The notes below the pieces were generated by a model. That model made no database searches. It saw only the letters and a list, made by a program, of their open reading frames with translations, and was not told where the DNA came from. The translations under genes and the position numbers were made by a program. 64,000 bases of DNA from Ilex aquifolium (lineage: Eukaryota; Streptophyta; Magnoliopsida; Aquifoliales; Aquifoliaceae), in assembly GCA_951799425.1 (NCBI GenBank), contig OX637394.1:16212001-16276000 (forward strand), in the 5' to 3' direction. Shown in pieces: positions 1 through 10,560 of the stretch; position 1 is the first letter of the stretch, and the number at the start of each line of letters is the position of its first letter.

Positions 1-1177
1 CTGAAACTCTTCATAATTCTCCCAAGTTGCATCTGATGGAGACTTATGCTACCAATGAACGAGTAATTGGGAAGTGCCCTTGTGCTGCCGAGTTTCAAGG
101 ACTGCCTGTGGTGTTGGAAGTAGGGGCTGCTCACTATGCGAAGAAGTTGGTAAGTCAGTCTCCACAATCGCTTGCTTGCCCACCTGTTTCTTCAAAGGGG
201 ACACATGGAAAACTGGGTGCAGTTTTGATGTGGGAGGTAGATGCAAGCGATAAGTAACCTCGCCAATTTTTTCTATAACCTGGTAGGGACCGTAGTATTT
301 GGCAGCAAGTTTCTGGTCCTCCTCTGAGCCACAGTCTGTTGGCGATAAGGATGGAGTTTAAGAAACACCCAATCGCCCACTTCAAATTTGCGTTCCACAT
401 GCTTTTTATCATAACGAACTTTCATTCGGTTTTGAGCTTTAGCTAAATTTGCATTTGATTCACGAATTCACCAAATCTCTTGCCACCAAAAATTGCTCCA
501 TAAATTTGACCTTGGTAGTGCTGTGAACATATGCAAGCAAAGAAGGCGGATGACGCCCATATAATACCTCATATGGAGTCTTTCCCAAAGCTGAATGCAC
601 GCTAGTGTTGTAACAATATTGAACCCAAGGATTCCACGCGGACCACTCCTTAGGCCGGGAGCTAGTCAGACACCGTAGATACATCTCCAGAGTCCTATTA
701 ACAACCTCCATTTGGCCATCCGTCTGTGGGTGATATGCTGAGCTAAAGTTAAACTAAAGTCCCAGTAACTGAAACAATTCTTTCCAAAAGGTACTAGTAA
801 ACACAGGGTCGCGATCACACACAATTGATTCCGGCATCCCATAAAGTTTAAAAATATTTTCAACAAATATGCGAGCAATGATGACCGCGTGTGTATGGGT
901 GACTAATAGGAATAAAATGTCCAAACTTGGATAAACGATGAACCACCACAAAAATAGTGGTCTTTGCTTTAGAGTTAGGAAGACCCTCTACAAAATCCAT
1001 CGATATATCTGTCCAAACATGCTTGAGTATAGGTAAGGGACTTAGAAGTCCAGCGGGATGCATATGTTCGGATTTATGGGCTTGACAAACTCCACATTCT
1101 TGGATAAATTTTCGAACACACCCCTTGATGCCCTTCCAATAAATTTTTTGTCTAATTCGATACAGTGTCTTATGCAA
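1..1177 (-). pseudogene. Ty3/gypsy integrase with chromodomain-like C-terminus, frameshifted and truncated by window edge
   Basis: The zinc-binding region (1177-1060) ends in ECGVCQAHK. The catalytic core starts with TDISMDFVEGLP (first Asp about 1005) and continues, after a frameshift near 900-950, with SIVCDRDPVFTS (second Asp). The catalytic Glu lies in MEVVNRTLE near 700. The C-terminal part resumes in another frame at 246-49 with SKLHPVFHVSPLKK, the conserved loop before the chromodomain. At 60-1 the frame reads VHW, a stop, then HKSPSDATWENYEEF, the WEN(Y) signature of plant chromovirus chromodomains. At least two frameshifts and one nonsense codon make it a pseudogene. Known family role: joining element cDNA to chromosomal DNA, with the chromodomain guiding target choice. 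Confidence 0.88.
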
Positions 1178-2709
1178 ACCTCATAATCCGATACAGCGTC
1201 AGAATTAAAGGAGAAATTGGGTAGAGGTATATACGGTTCTTAAAAAATAATATACCTTCTTTATATATCCATGGACCTACTGCTTCGCTATCAACAAATC
1301 TTTGTGCTAACATCTGTAATTTAGCTTCATTGGCAACCTCCTCTTTGATGGCGTCGGCCCATTTGGCAATGACTTGAGTGATAGCATGTAATTTGCCCTC
1401 CTTGACTTTGGCCCCTCTTGGAAGGACTTGGGGAACGGTTTTCAGGTCTTCCTCATGTAGCCTAGATAAAGCATCTGCGGCTCCATTGTCAACCCCCTTC
1501 TTGTACTTAATTTCAAAGTTGTATCCCAACAACTTGACAAGCCATTTTTGTTGTGCAGGTGTGGTGATGGTTTGACTCAAAAGGTATTGAAGACTCTTTT
1601 GATCCGTCTTGACTAAGAATCTTGATCCCAATAAATAAGGCCTCCACTTTTGGACAACATTCACCAAGGCGAGTATTTCCTTTTCATAAGTGGACAAAGC
1701 AAGATTTTTTCCCTTGAGAGCTTGGCTGAAAAAAGCAATGGGCTTGCTGTTTTGCATCATGACCGCCTCGAGTCTTATTCCAAGCGCATCACATTCAACC
1801 ACAAATGGCATAGAGAAATTTGGTAAGGCTAAAATAGGCCCAGTGGTCATGGCCGTTTTAAGTCGCTCAAACGCCCTCTCCGTTTCCTTTGACCATTCAA
1901 ATGCATCTTTTATTAACATACTAGTGAGGGGTCTTGTAATTTCTCCATAGTTTTTTATGAACTCTCTATAATACCCCATCAAACCTAGGAATCCCCTCAA
2001 GCCCTTCAGAGTGGTGGGTTTGGGCCAAGACACCACAAACTGAATTTTTTCGGGATCCATGTCCACCCCTTTACTTGTAATTAAGTGGCCCAAATAATTA
2101 ACCTCCTGACGACCAAATTGACATTTCTCTCGTCTAACTAAAAAATTGATGTTCCCTTAATTTTATCAAAACTATTTCTACATGCGTCAAGTGCTCTTTC
2201 CAGTCCTTACTATAAATTAAAATATCATCAAAAAATACCAAGACGAATTTTCTAAGATAATCTTGGAATACCTCATTCATAGTGGCTTGAAATGTTGAAG
2301 GAGTGTTGGTAAGTCCAAAAGACATGACAAAAAACTCGTAATGCCCCTGGTGAGTATAGAACGCTGTCTTCTCCATGTCTTCTGGGTGCATGCGAACCTG
2401 GTGGTACCCAGTTCGGAGGTCAAGCTTCGTAAAAAATTGGGCACCATGTAATTCGTCTGGTAATTCATCAATCACTAGAATTGAAAATTTATCCTTGATA
2501 GTGACATCATTTAGAGCTCTATAATCAACACATAATCTCCACGACCCGCCATGCTTTTTAACTAAGAGGATTGGGGAAGAATAAGGACTCGTGCTAGTCC
2601 TTACTACACCAGATGCCAAAGGTCCAGCCACCAATTTTTCAATTTCATCTATTTGATAATGTGGGTAACAATATGACTTGACATTGATTGGCCGGGCTCC
2701 TTGCTTCAA
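1170..2709 (-). pseudogene. Ty3/gypsy reverse transcriptase and RNase H, one frameshift
   Basis: The RT palm is visible from 2709 to 2134: YRALNDVTIKDKF, then FFTKLDLRTGYHQVRM, then MSFGLTNTPSTFQ. The catalytic pair is VFFDDILIYS, a normal gypsy variant of YxDD. A one-base slip near 2135 (a TAG stop in RT) moves the reading frame, and RT thumb plus RNase H continue at 2093-1170 with GHLITSKGVDMDPEKI and GFLGLMGYYREFI. RNase H residues are seen in FVVECDALG (Asp), LSTYEKEILAL (Glu), LVKTDQKSL (Asp) and DNGAADALSR (Asp). Apart from the slip the domain is nearly full length, so this is the best-preserved part of the element. Confidence 0.92.
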
Positions 2710-3007
2710 AGGAATTTATGTGGTCTTGAATTCGCTTAGGAGGGAGGCCCTAAGGTTCAACAAATAATTCTACATGCTTTTTAAGCAACTCCAATAAATT
2801 AGTGGCCAAGTGTGGAGTACTGCCAACTTGGGTTTGCCAGAAATTTCCACTGAGCTAGAAAAAAAAAAAAAAGCTCGTTTCTTCTTCCTAATGTTCTTCG
2901 GCAAATCAGATTCCCCCAATATTTGTTCGAAGGTCCTTGAAAGCCACGCAACTCCACCATTCTCTCTTCCCACCAAAATCTCATCCAAAGGTCATTAAAA
3001 TCCCAAA

Positions 3008-3485
3008 TTATGGCCCCCAATTTTCGCAGCCACTAGGTCCAAAAACGGCAGAACATCCCTCCACTGGTAAGAGGTAAAAATCAATGGGAAAAATTAATTC
3101 TTGAATCCTCACCTCCACACCTTTGCAAACACTGCCACTGGTTATTTTTTCTCCATTGGCAATAACAACTGAGAAAGTCCTTCCTTCAGGCTTAAAACCC
3201 AATTGGTGAGCTAAATCTCATGGTCTGTGGCGATTGGGTCCCGGTGATGGCATGTAAACTGATCTCATGTACCTCTTCTTCTCCTTTGAAAACTGGCTCT
3301 GGGTTAGGCTCCTCTTCTTCATCGAAAACTCCTTCTATAAGGAAGAGCTTCTTGCATCGATGGCCTAGAGTGAATTTGTCATCGCAATTGAAATAGAGCC
3401 TTTTGTCACGGCGCTCTTTCAATTCTCTGGGTGATAAACGACGAATGATAGGGGGCTTTGGGCATGCCAAAGTGGGTGACGGCAA
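3008..3485 (-). pseudogene. Ty3/gypsy nucleocapsid knuckle and protease remnant
   Basis: The knuckle reads LYFNCDDKFTLGHRCK. In this style of element the motif is C-x2-C-x4-H-x4-C, and here the first Cys position is Tyr. The following acidic stretch (EEEEPNPEPVFKGEEE) leads to HAITGTQSPQTM, which normally precedes the aspartic protease core. The next recognisable block, DLAHQLGFKPEG and FYLLPVEGCSAVFG, lies in another frame immediately after it. The segment that should carry the D-S/T-G active site is missing, so the protease is deleted at its catalytic centre as well as frameshifted. Confidence 0.75.
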
Positions 3486-3545
3486 TGGTGGTGCATTGGC
3501 AATGGGTGGAGGGGCTCTTCAAAATTCATAAGTAGGTGGCTGTGA

Positions 3546-4105
3546 CTAATCAGTGCGATCTTCGTAGAGCCTTGCGTGCCCAATTACTAGTGATAAAGTG
3601 GTGGGATAACTGGCTTGGACATCAATTCGAATGTTTTCTTTAAGCCCGCTAATGAAGCCTCCAATTTGCTGCTCTACTAAAAGCTTCCCCACTATTCTTA
3701 GCAGCTGTAAAAACTCGGTTTGATAATCTTTCACCGTTCCAACTTGCTTAAGTTTTGAAAAATCGCCAAAGAAATTTCGGTATTTGGTAGGACCATATTG
3801 CATGTGTAACTCAACTTTGAGGGACTCTTAATCTGCTTCTTCCCTCTCTGCCTTGAAATGTTGATACCATATTTGCACATCTCCCTCTAAATGGTAGGCT
3901 GCCAAGGGTAGTTAGAGCTCCAGTCATTACCGCTGCTTGTACTCCGTATGGTTGACAAGGCTTGTAATGACTGAGTTATTTCTGCCATTTGTTTCAAGAT
4001 TTGCACTTGGCCGGAGTTCATCTCGCCTATCTTTACTTTGAGGTCTTCAACCTCCCCTTCGAGACGTTCTGAGCGGTGTTCAGTCATGCCTGGCTCTGAC
4101 ACCAA
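3546..4105 (-). pseudogene. Ty3/gypsy gag remnant
   Basis: Reading begins in the primer-site region with MVSEPGMTEHRSERLEGEVEDL, a short Glu/Lys-rich coiled stretch, and stops near 3887. The capsid homology (retrotransposon gag domain) resumes in a shifted frame at 3803-3546 with YGPTKYRNFFGDFSKLKQVGTVKDYQ and continues through FISGLKENIRIDVQ. Roughly 80 bases between the two pieces are out of frame. There is no intact capsid protein. Identification rests on the family pattern and on position between the primer site and the knuckle. Confidence 0.8.
4092..4104 (-). other. Primer binding site (initiator Met-tRNA type) of the gypsy element
   Basis: On the - strand, 3 bases after the LTR end, the sequence is TGGTGTCAGAGCC. 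It matches the plant initiator-methionine tRNA 3' complement TGGTATCAGAGC with one mismatch. This fixes the element's orientation and the LTR boundary. Confidence 0.88.
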
Positions 4106-4107
4106 GC

Positions 4108-4591
4108 TGTTACGTTCCTTAGTTTGAGAACGTGTGATAGGTTTATGAATAGGTAAAGAGAACGGATCAACCTTTCGTGGTTGACCTATGTTGCTAAGGT
4201 AGGATACTTTGAGAAATCATTGGCCTCCAAATATGGGGAATTCGAGTTTCCCAAGAACTCCTAAGTTCAGCCACATAGAACCTGCAAAATAATATTCGAT
4301 GATTTTATTCATGACTTCTAACTCTATAAATAGAGTTTACATGTTAAAGATAAAACTAAACTAATACTAATTTATTCCTAACTATTCGATACTAATCGAT
4401 TCCTAACTATTCAGGATCATAACTCATCTATTCCTAATTACTAGGGATAACTCACATATCCCTTAGTATTCTATTCAAGATAATCCTAATGCAAGATAAT
4501 AGAAATCTTACTGATCCTTACCATATGGCAATAATTATTTTAATAGGATTAAATAAATAAACTCCCTAGATATCCTCCTTGGACTATATCA
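4108..4591 (-). repeat. 5' LTR of the gypsy element, about 484 bp
   Basis: On the - strand it starts TGATATAGTCC and ends GGAACGTAACA, the TG...CA ends of an LTR. It begins exactly where ascorbate oxidase exon 5 sequence breaks off (4592) and ends next to the primer site. A TATA-like CTATTTATAG lies near 4325-4335. The second LTR is left of the window. Confidence 0.88.
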
Positions 4592-4865
4592 GTGTTCTTC
4601 AATGGTGGATTCTTCAAGTTGAACTTCTTCACCTCCTTCTTTGAAAACCTTCCTTCCCCATAACTCAACACCCAGAAATCATGGCCATGCAAGTGCCATG
4701 GGTGTATCTCACTAACATTAATTGCTATCGTATTAGCATTTTGGAGTATAGTTGATTGAAACTCAGCATGTAAACTCCATTCCCAAAGGTTGAGTTTTGG
4801 TTCACTGTCGGCCTCATGACATTTTAGTCATGGGGGGAATTATTCGGTGGGGTTTGCCAGTCGGA

Positions 4866-4922
4866 GGCTTTGGTTAGTCCATATTTGATGTGTTTGTGGC
4901 TTTGGTTAGTCCATATTTGATG
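4866..4922. repeat. 32-bp tandem duplication inside copy A exon 5
   Basis: A 25-base block beginning GGCTTTGGTTAGTCC occurs at 4866-4890 and again at 4898-4922, a period of 32. The intact gene has it once. The second copy ends at the solo LTR target site. Confidence 0.85.
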
Positions 4923-5659
4923 GGTTGGTATAATTGCAATAAATTGAGAAGTAAAGTACAAAACAATAAACTGTTGATATGAAACAATTCAAGCTGAGGC
5001 GCAGGTATCTTGTTTTCTTTAAAGAGATTCAAGTCCTCTGTGGATGTCAAAGCCCTAATCCGATGTAGCAGACATGCTCATTTGACTTGTCCCCTCCAAA
5101 ATACAACATCCCGACAATTTCGTCGTATGCCTAACCAACTCTGCATAAGTGGTTGAGTCCAAAACTCCACCATAAAAACACCATTCTTTAGCCTAAACTC
5201 TCTAGTGTGTCTAGTTTGTTGTGAAGTTTTGTAATAAATTAGATGATGTTCTAAAGATGTTCAAATGCTCAACTTAGAGTTCTTATTTATAGGCTCATGG
5301 AACTTTCTAGAGTTCATATATCAAAATCATGTATGTATCCACAAAGTATATATATGCAACTATAGATGTATGTAGTAATGATCAATCCATGCATATAAGT
5401 CATACATGGAATAAAGTGCATTTATATGTATCTAATTCTACATGTATGTAATAAAAGATGATTCATGTATATTGTCATACATATATCCAAATAAATTCAT
5501 GTTCATGTGCATGCATTATACATTCATCTCATAAATATGATTCATGCATAGGAGCAAGTATGATACATGTATCTATATTATACAATGTATATCAATATTC
5601 ACGTATGTACATTATACATTAGTATAATAAATTATATATAATATTAAAATGTACCAACA
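4923..5659 (-). mobile_element. Solo LTR in copy A exon 5, 737 bp, 5-bp target duplication
   Basis: On the - strand the insert starts TGTTGGTACATT and ends TTATACCAACC. The ends are inverted (TGTTGGTA/TACCAAC), with the expected final A mutated to C. It is flanked by CATCA on both sides (+ strand TGATG at 4918-4922 and 5660-5664). A TATA box (CCTATAAATAAG, near 5290) fits - strand transcription. There is no internal coding region, as expected after LTR-LTR recombination. The superfamily is not decidable from the LTR alone. Confidence 0.85.
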
Positions 5660-5888
5660 TGATGGAACCTAAATAAGGAGTGATGGGTAAGACTAAGGAA
5701 ACATTGTTGATACTTGATAACCCATTTGATGTATCCATCAATTCGGTTATGGGTGTTGAGGAGGAGAATTCTCCTGTCGAATTCGGGTGGTGGTTTGGGA
5801 GAGCCCATCAGGGAAAGGACATTGGTGGAGAAGGTTGTGCTGTGGTTGTAATCATTCCATAGGGGAGAAATGGGTGGTGGCGATGGTG

Positions 5889-7367
5889 GAAGCTCGGCGG
5901 CGGAGGTTGTGTGGTAGTTTAATATAGTGAAACCTTGACGGGTCTTGGATAGCCTTCCCCTAACACTTTTGACTTGATCCGAAATGTGTACACCCAAGTG
6001 TAGGTGGTCAAGTTGTAGTTATAATTCGGTTAAGTCCGGAGTCGAATCCACAGAGAACTTCTGTTGGTGTTTTGAAGTAAATAGTGGCAGAGACCAAAGT
6101 GACCTTTGAGATTTGAAATTATGATGATTATAGAGTTTCCTAGACAGAATATAAGATTCTCTCAAATGAAAGAGTCACCCTTTAACTCGAGAATCTGGAC
6201 ATGTAGTCAATCACCCGGTTGTTATATTTGTGCTTGACAACTCAATTAACCCCAATGTCAATAGCAAGTTAATTGGAGGATAAAGATGAACTGTGAGAAT
6301 TAAGAGTATGACTCCGATGTCTTTGTAGAGATTTACAAGAATTGTCAGTGCCGGGACTCAACCCGTCTACAAACAAGCAAGTAATTCTACAAATCATTCA
6401 ACAATTGTTATATTATTCCATTCATAGTTAGAGCACAATAATAATGAAGATTGAAAAGTTTTTATGAAGACCCTGCTTGAGTACTTGTAAGGAACCAATG
6501 AATCCTCTTATGTCAAGAGTTAACTTGTCTTAGGAGAGACTCATGATTGTACAAAGTACCTCAGCTTTGCTAGATGCATTCAATCATTCAATAAGCAATC
6601 AAAAGATTAAACGTTAAGCATAAATAAAATGCACAAATATAACTTCTAAATGATTTATACATATCCATCACTTCTTACTAAAGAGTGAATGAGAAACTAA
6701 TCACTCTTCATGGCTTTGGGAAAACTAAAAAAGTGAGTGATCCTCATCCCTTCAAGTATAGAAATTACAAGAAAACGTACATTACAGAATAAGCCTATTT
6801 TCGACAAAGAATGAGTGAACCACTACCCACCTTTTAAGGCTACAAGAGAGCTAGAAATGTGAGAGAGGTTCACTCCTCTAGATGAAGAAAGAAGCTTTTA
6901 CAATGGAAGCTAATGAAACTAATAATGAAGTAAAAGAAAGCTAGTTACTTTTGGAGGGTTTTTCCACTTCCAAAAGATGATCTTTTACAAGTTCCAAGTG
7001 AAGGTATTTATAGGCAATAAGGGGGGTAAAAGTCTTGTTTGGTGGCTTGACTTGACTTTTGATGTTTGAATTATACTTTGATCCCCCTCTGTTTTGAGCT
7101 TTGACTGTTGGCTCCCCTGTAGTTTGTAGTTTTTACGCAAAAAATCCTGAAAAGAACAACAATTAATGCATTAACTCTAATTCACGCACTAACCCTAATT
7201 TGACTTACTTTGACTCTTTTAACTTGTTTAACTAATACAATTGACGTATTAACTTAATTCAATTATGCATTAATTAGGATTAATTAGAAGCTCAGTGGCG
7301 AAGGTTATGTGGTAGTTTAATATAGTGAGACCTTGACGGGTCTTGGGTAGCCTTCCCCTAACACTTT
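5889..7367. repeat. 81-bp direct duplication of exon 5 sequence flanking a 1.3 kb insert
   Basis: The ascorbate oxidase stretch from GAAGCTC to AACACTTT occurs at 5889-5969 and again at 7287-7367, about 90% alike. Copy B (around 34310-34390) and the intact gene have it once. The copies differ at several bases, so the event is old. Confidence 0.85.
5970..7286. other. 1.3 kb unclassified insert in copy A exon 5
   Basis: The insert starts TGACTTGATCCG and ends GGATTAATTA. It has no reading frame of note, no TG...CA ends and no terminal inverted repeat. The first 100 bases (to about 6060) look like the edge of a dispersed plant repeat. A TATA-like TTTATAGGC occurs near 7006. I cannot assign a family. 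Confidence 0.6.
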
Positions 7368-7512
7368 ATTGTAATCCAGTAGTTCCTGGAGGGGTCTTGG
7401 TCAGTAGTGAATAGGACAGAGTAGCTCTCTCATGTGTAAATGTCCATGTCTTCGACGAAAAATGGTTGGACATAGTTTCCATCTGCTTCTACCACCACCA
7501 CCACCTTGTGAT

Positions 7513-9099
7513 TCTAAAGACAAGGGAAGGTGAACAAGAATCAATGTTTGTGATTCAATTTGATCTAATTACAAATCAAACAAACCAAATTACGAATCTA
7601 TTTGTTTATGTTAAGATCAATCCAAAAACTTGAGATCGATTCCAGCTTGTCAGGATCGATCCCTACATTTTTAAGATCAATCCCAAATTTTTTATATGTC
7701 AAAAAAAAAAAGGGTTTAGGCCTTTTGTAATATCATTTAGATTCATGAAGTCGCGTATTTATTTTGTACCATAAGACAATTATTAACATTGTAGTGTTCC
7801 GTGGTCAAAAAGACACCTGAGAAAAATGGGGCAACCTTGTTAATTTGATCCATTACCATAGTTCAGCAAAAGGTCATGATAGATTATGAGAGTTATGGCA
7901 TTTTTGGGACTGATATATAAGAAGGGTGGCATTGAACTAAATTAGTTTAATGGTAACTTAATGTCATATTTGGATCGTGTTGTGAAATCTGGTCTTCTAA
8001 CATGAGTAATGGTCGGCTTCATACTAGTGTCAAATAACCCTACAACGTCTCTTTTACTTCCTAGAAAAAAAAACTCTATATCATGGTAGAAATCAATCCA
8101 CATGTGGTGTAAAATTAATAGTAAATTAGGCAAAGGTCTCTCCTTTGGTGTATAAATTAGGTTTAATCCTAACGGATTTCTAGTATATAAAAAGGTCCTC
8201 CTAATTTTTAAAAACTTTGAATGTGGTCCCTATATTGGTGGGGTTGGGCAATTATTGTATATTTATTATCCATTTTTTTCCTAATCACATGATTTCAGTC
8301 TAAATTTGAGAGATATGAGTGATATATGAAGTGATGGATGGGTCAGGGGGAAGCCATGGTTGTAACGATTAGTGTACCTATCTGACGATTACTATGTACA
8401 TGTTGTGTAATTGTCTGACGATTGTGTTTATGGAGAAGATTAGTGTAACTGTCTGACGATTATTGTGTATTTGTTGTGTACCTATCTGACGATCAGTGTA
8501 CCTATCTGACGATTGTGTTTATGGAGAAGATTAGCTTACTTGTTTGACGATTACTGCGTACCTGTTGTATACCTGTCTAACGATTAGTGTACTTATCTAA
8601 CGATTTGTGTTTATGGAGAATAAAGTATATTATAATGATGTAACTTCCTAGAATAGGTGCTTAAATTAGGTGATAACATTGTCAATATTTTTTTAATTTT
8701 AAAAGGCGTTAGTTATGTCCATTGCTTTGACTTTTCAGCAGAGACCTAATCCCAAAAAAAAAAAAAATTGGCGAGTGAATTTTTTTGGGAATCCTATTAG
8801 GCCTAGAGACCGGCCTCCAAAAAACTCTAAAAATAATTAATTTAGGATACAGGATTAGCTTTAGGATAAGAAATTACTAGATTAAGCTAGGCGTGTGATT
8901 TTCGATGAATTGGACATTTGGACTCAAAATTTCTTTTATCTTTTTTAATTTAATTATACATTTATTCCCGGTCCAAACATAACAGTAGTATAATCTCGCA
9001 ATTTATCTTGATATTTAACCAAACAAGGTGTAAATGTCTAATCTTGTCTGGTATTGTAACCGAACCATTCACGGCCTTTAAACCTTTGTCTCGGTGATG
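7513..9099 (-). other. Intron 4 of copy A, exon-proximal part, with a 0.7 kb insert
   Basis: 7513-8117 and 8831-9099 align with intron 4 of copy B (34531-35250). Between them, about 8118-8830, copy A has an insert absent from B. The insert starts near AAAGGTCTCTCC, ends near AGAGACCGGCCTCC (inverted ends) and carries a minisatellite. It is probably a non-autonomous MULE-like element. No gene is seen. Confidence 0.65.
8365..8625. repeat. Minisatellite based on GTGTACCTATCTGACGATT
   Basis: The core CTGACGATT, in variants CTATCTGACGATT and CTGTCTGACGATT, recurs about ten times. It alternates with TGTTTATGGAGAAGATTAG blocks, giving a higher-order unit of roughly 90-100 bp. Confidence 0.8.
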
Positions 9100-9224
9100 G
9101 GGTTATACTTCAATACCGCCAACTTATTTTTTGGTATGATACCGAAAGGTAAATGACCTTCTTTACTTTACAAGTGTCCCTAAAAAACTTATATGACCAG
9201 TGAAATCGGAATATATTTGAACCC

Positions 9225-9880
9225 AACTCCCAAAAAATTGTAACATACCCAAAGGTTGAAACTCAATTCATAAAAATTGTAATACATCCCAGAAAAGTTG
9301 CACACACCATTAAAGTTGTAACCGATCCAAAAAAATTGGAATGGCACCCTAAAAGTTGGAACCCCCCCCCCCCCCCCCCCCCCCCCACCAAAAGATTGTA
9401 ACCCCCAAAAATTGTAAAATACCTCAAAGGTTGAAACTCAATCCATAAAAATTGTAACCCATCCCAAAAAAATTGCACCCCACCATTAAAGTTGCATCCA
9501 ACCCAAAAAAGTTGGAATGTCACTCAAAAAGTTGGAACCCACCCTCAAAAGGTTGGAACACAATCCTAAAAGATTGTAATCCAACCCCAAAAATTGTAAC
9601 ATATGCAAAAGATTGAAACTCAACTCATAAAAGTTTTAACCCACTCCAGAAAAGTTACAAACCCACCATTAAAATTGTAACCAACCCAAAAAATTGGAAC
9701 GCCACCCACAAAAAGTTAGAACAACATCCTAAAAAGTTGTAATCAGAGCCTAAAATGTCAGAGCTTAAATGGTTGTAACTAGAGCATAAAAGGTTGTACT
9801 CAGAGGTTGTAATCAGAGCCTAAAATATTGTAACCCAAAAAGTTGTAATCACAGGAAAAAAGTTGTAACAAAATAATTAT
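9225..9880. repeat. Left-arm degenerate tandem array (AAAAGTTGTAACCCA type)
   Basis: Dozens of short units such as AAAAGTTGTAACC, AAAAGTTGGAACC and AAAGATTGTAACC occur, spaced about 20-25 bases apart. A run of 26 C lies at 9361-9386. The strand-inverted form of the same units fills 15950-17615. Confidence 0.85.
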
Positions 9881-10304
9881 GACAGATCGTAACCATTGAT
9901 TCACGGTAATACCAATTGAATGTTAATTGGATGAAATTGAATATTAATTTGATGAATTAAATGTTAGTTAACATAAATTGCATGTTAATTTAGTGTTGTT
10001 TTAATTATTGTTAACTTAATGAATTAAATGTTGATTTGGAGTTAATTTGATAAATTGAATATTCATTAGATGAAATTGAATTAATTTGGATGTTAATTCG
10101 ATGAATTTAATAATAACTAGATGAATTTAAATGTTAATTTTTTGAATTGAATGTTAATTAGGTTAAATTAAATGTTAATTTACTGTAAATTTGATGAATT
10201 AAATATTAATTAGATGAAATTGCATGTTACTTAGATTTTAATTTGATAAATTAAAACTTTATTAGATGATTTTGAATGTTAAAGGTTCGTCTAGGACAAT
10301 TTAA

Positions 10305-10560
10305 ACACAAATTGAATATTTTAGAGATCAAATTAATAAAATTAATAATTTTAGGATCAAACTAACAAACGTGTAAAACTTTAGAGATAAAAGTATAATT
10401 AATCCATTTGTTAAATTACGACCGATCGTCACATCATACGGTTGACCGTAATTTAACAAATAGTTAATTACATTTTTATTTTTAAAGTTATACAAATTTA
10501 TCAGTTTGATTCTTAAAATATTAATTTAATTGATTTATTCCCTAAAATATTCAATTTGTA
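10305..10560. repeat. Large imperfect palindrome centred near 10427
   Basis: The left half runs through AATTGAATATTTTAGAG, GTATAATTAATCC and TTGTTAAATTACGACCG. The right half repeats these inverted (GGTTGACCGTAATTTAACAA, TAGTTAATTAC, AAAATATTCAATTTGT). The stem is about 120 bases per side. Outside it the TGTTAATTTGATGAATT array (9900-10300) and its inverse (10560 on) extend the foldback. Confidence 0.8.

Larger units (their letters stand above)
1..4591 (-). mobile_element. Ty3/gypsy LTR retrotransposon (chromovirus-like), left part outside window
   Basis: Read on the - strand the order is LTR (4591-4108), primer binding site, gag, zinc knuckle, protease remnant, reverse transcriptase, RNase H, integrase and a chromodomain-like tail running off position 1. 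Integrase after RT-RNase H is the Ty3/gypsy order. The element interrupts exon 5 of ascorbate oxidase pseudogene A exactly after the sequence AACAC, so the expected 5-bp target duplication is GTGTT at 4592-4596 on the + strand, with its partner outside the window. The coding part is broken by several frameshifts and stops, so it is non-autonomous now. The stretch 2710-3007, between RT and the protease remnant, holds only degraded pol sequence with a poly-A run. The RNase H, chromodomain and knuckle style suggest a chromovirus lineage; the exact lineage is not certain. Confidence 0.93.
4592..7512 (-). pseudogene. Copy A exon 5, in three pieces
   Basis: Piece 1 (7512-7287) starts after a GTCTTTAG acceptor with [12 protein letters not shown] and carries the nonsense codon at 7432-7430. 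Piece 2 (5969-5660) encodes GFTILNYHTTSAAELPP through NTHNRIDGYIKW. Piece 3 (4922-4592) covers SIKYGL to NPPLKN and includes [14 protein letters not shown] DNA in a shifted frame (4720-4690). The gaps are a 1.3 kb insert (5970-7286), a solo LTR (4923-5659) and the gypsy element. Confidence 0.9.
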
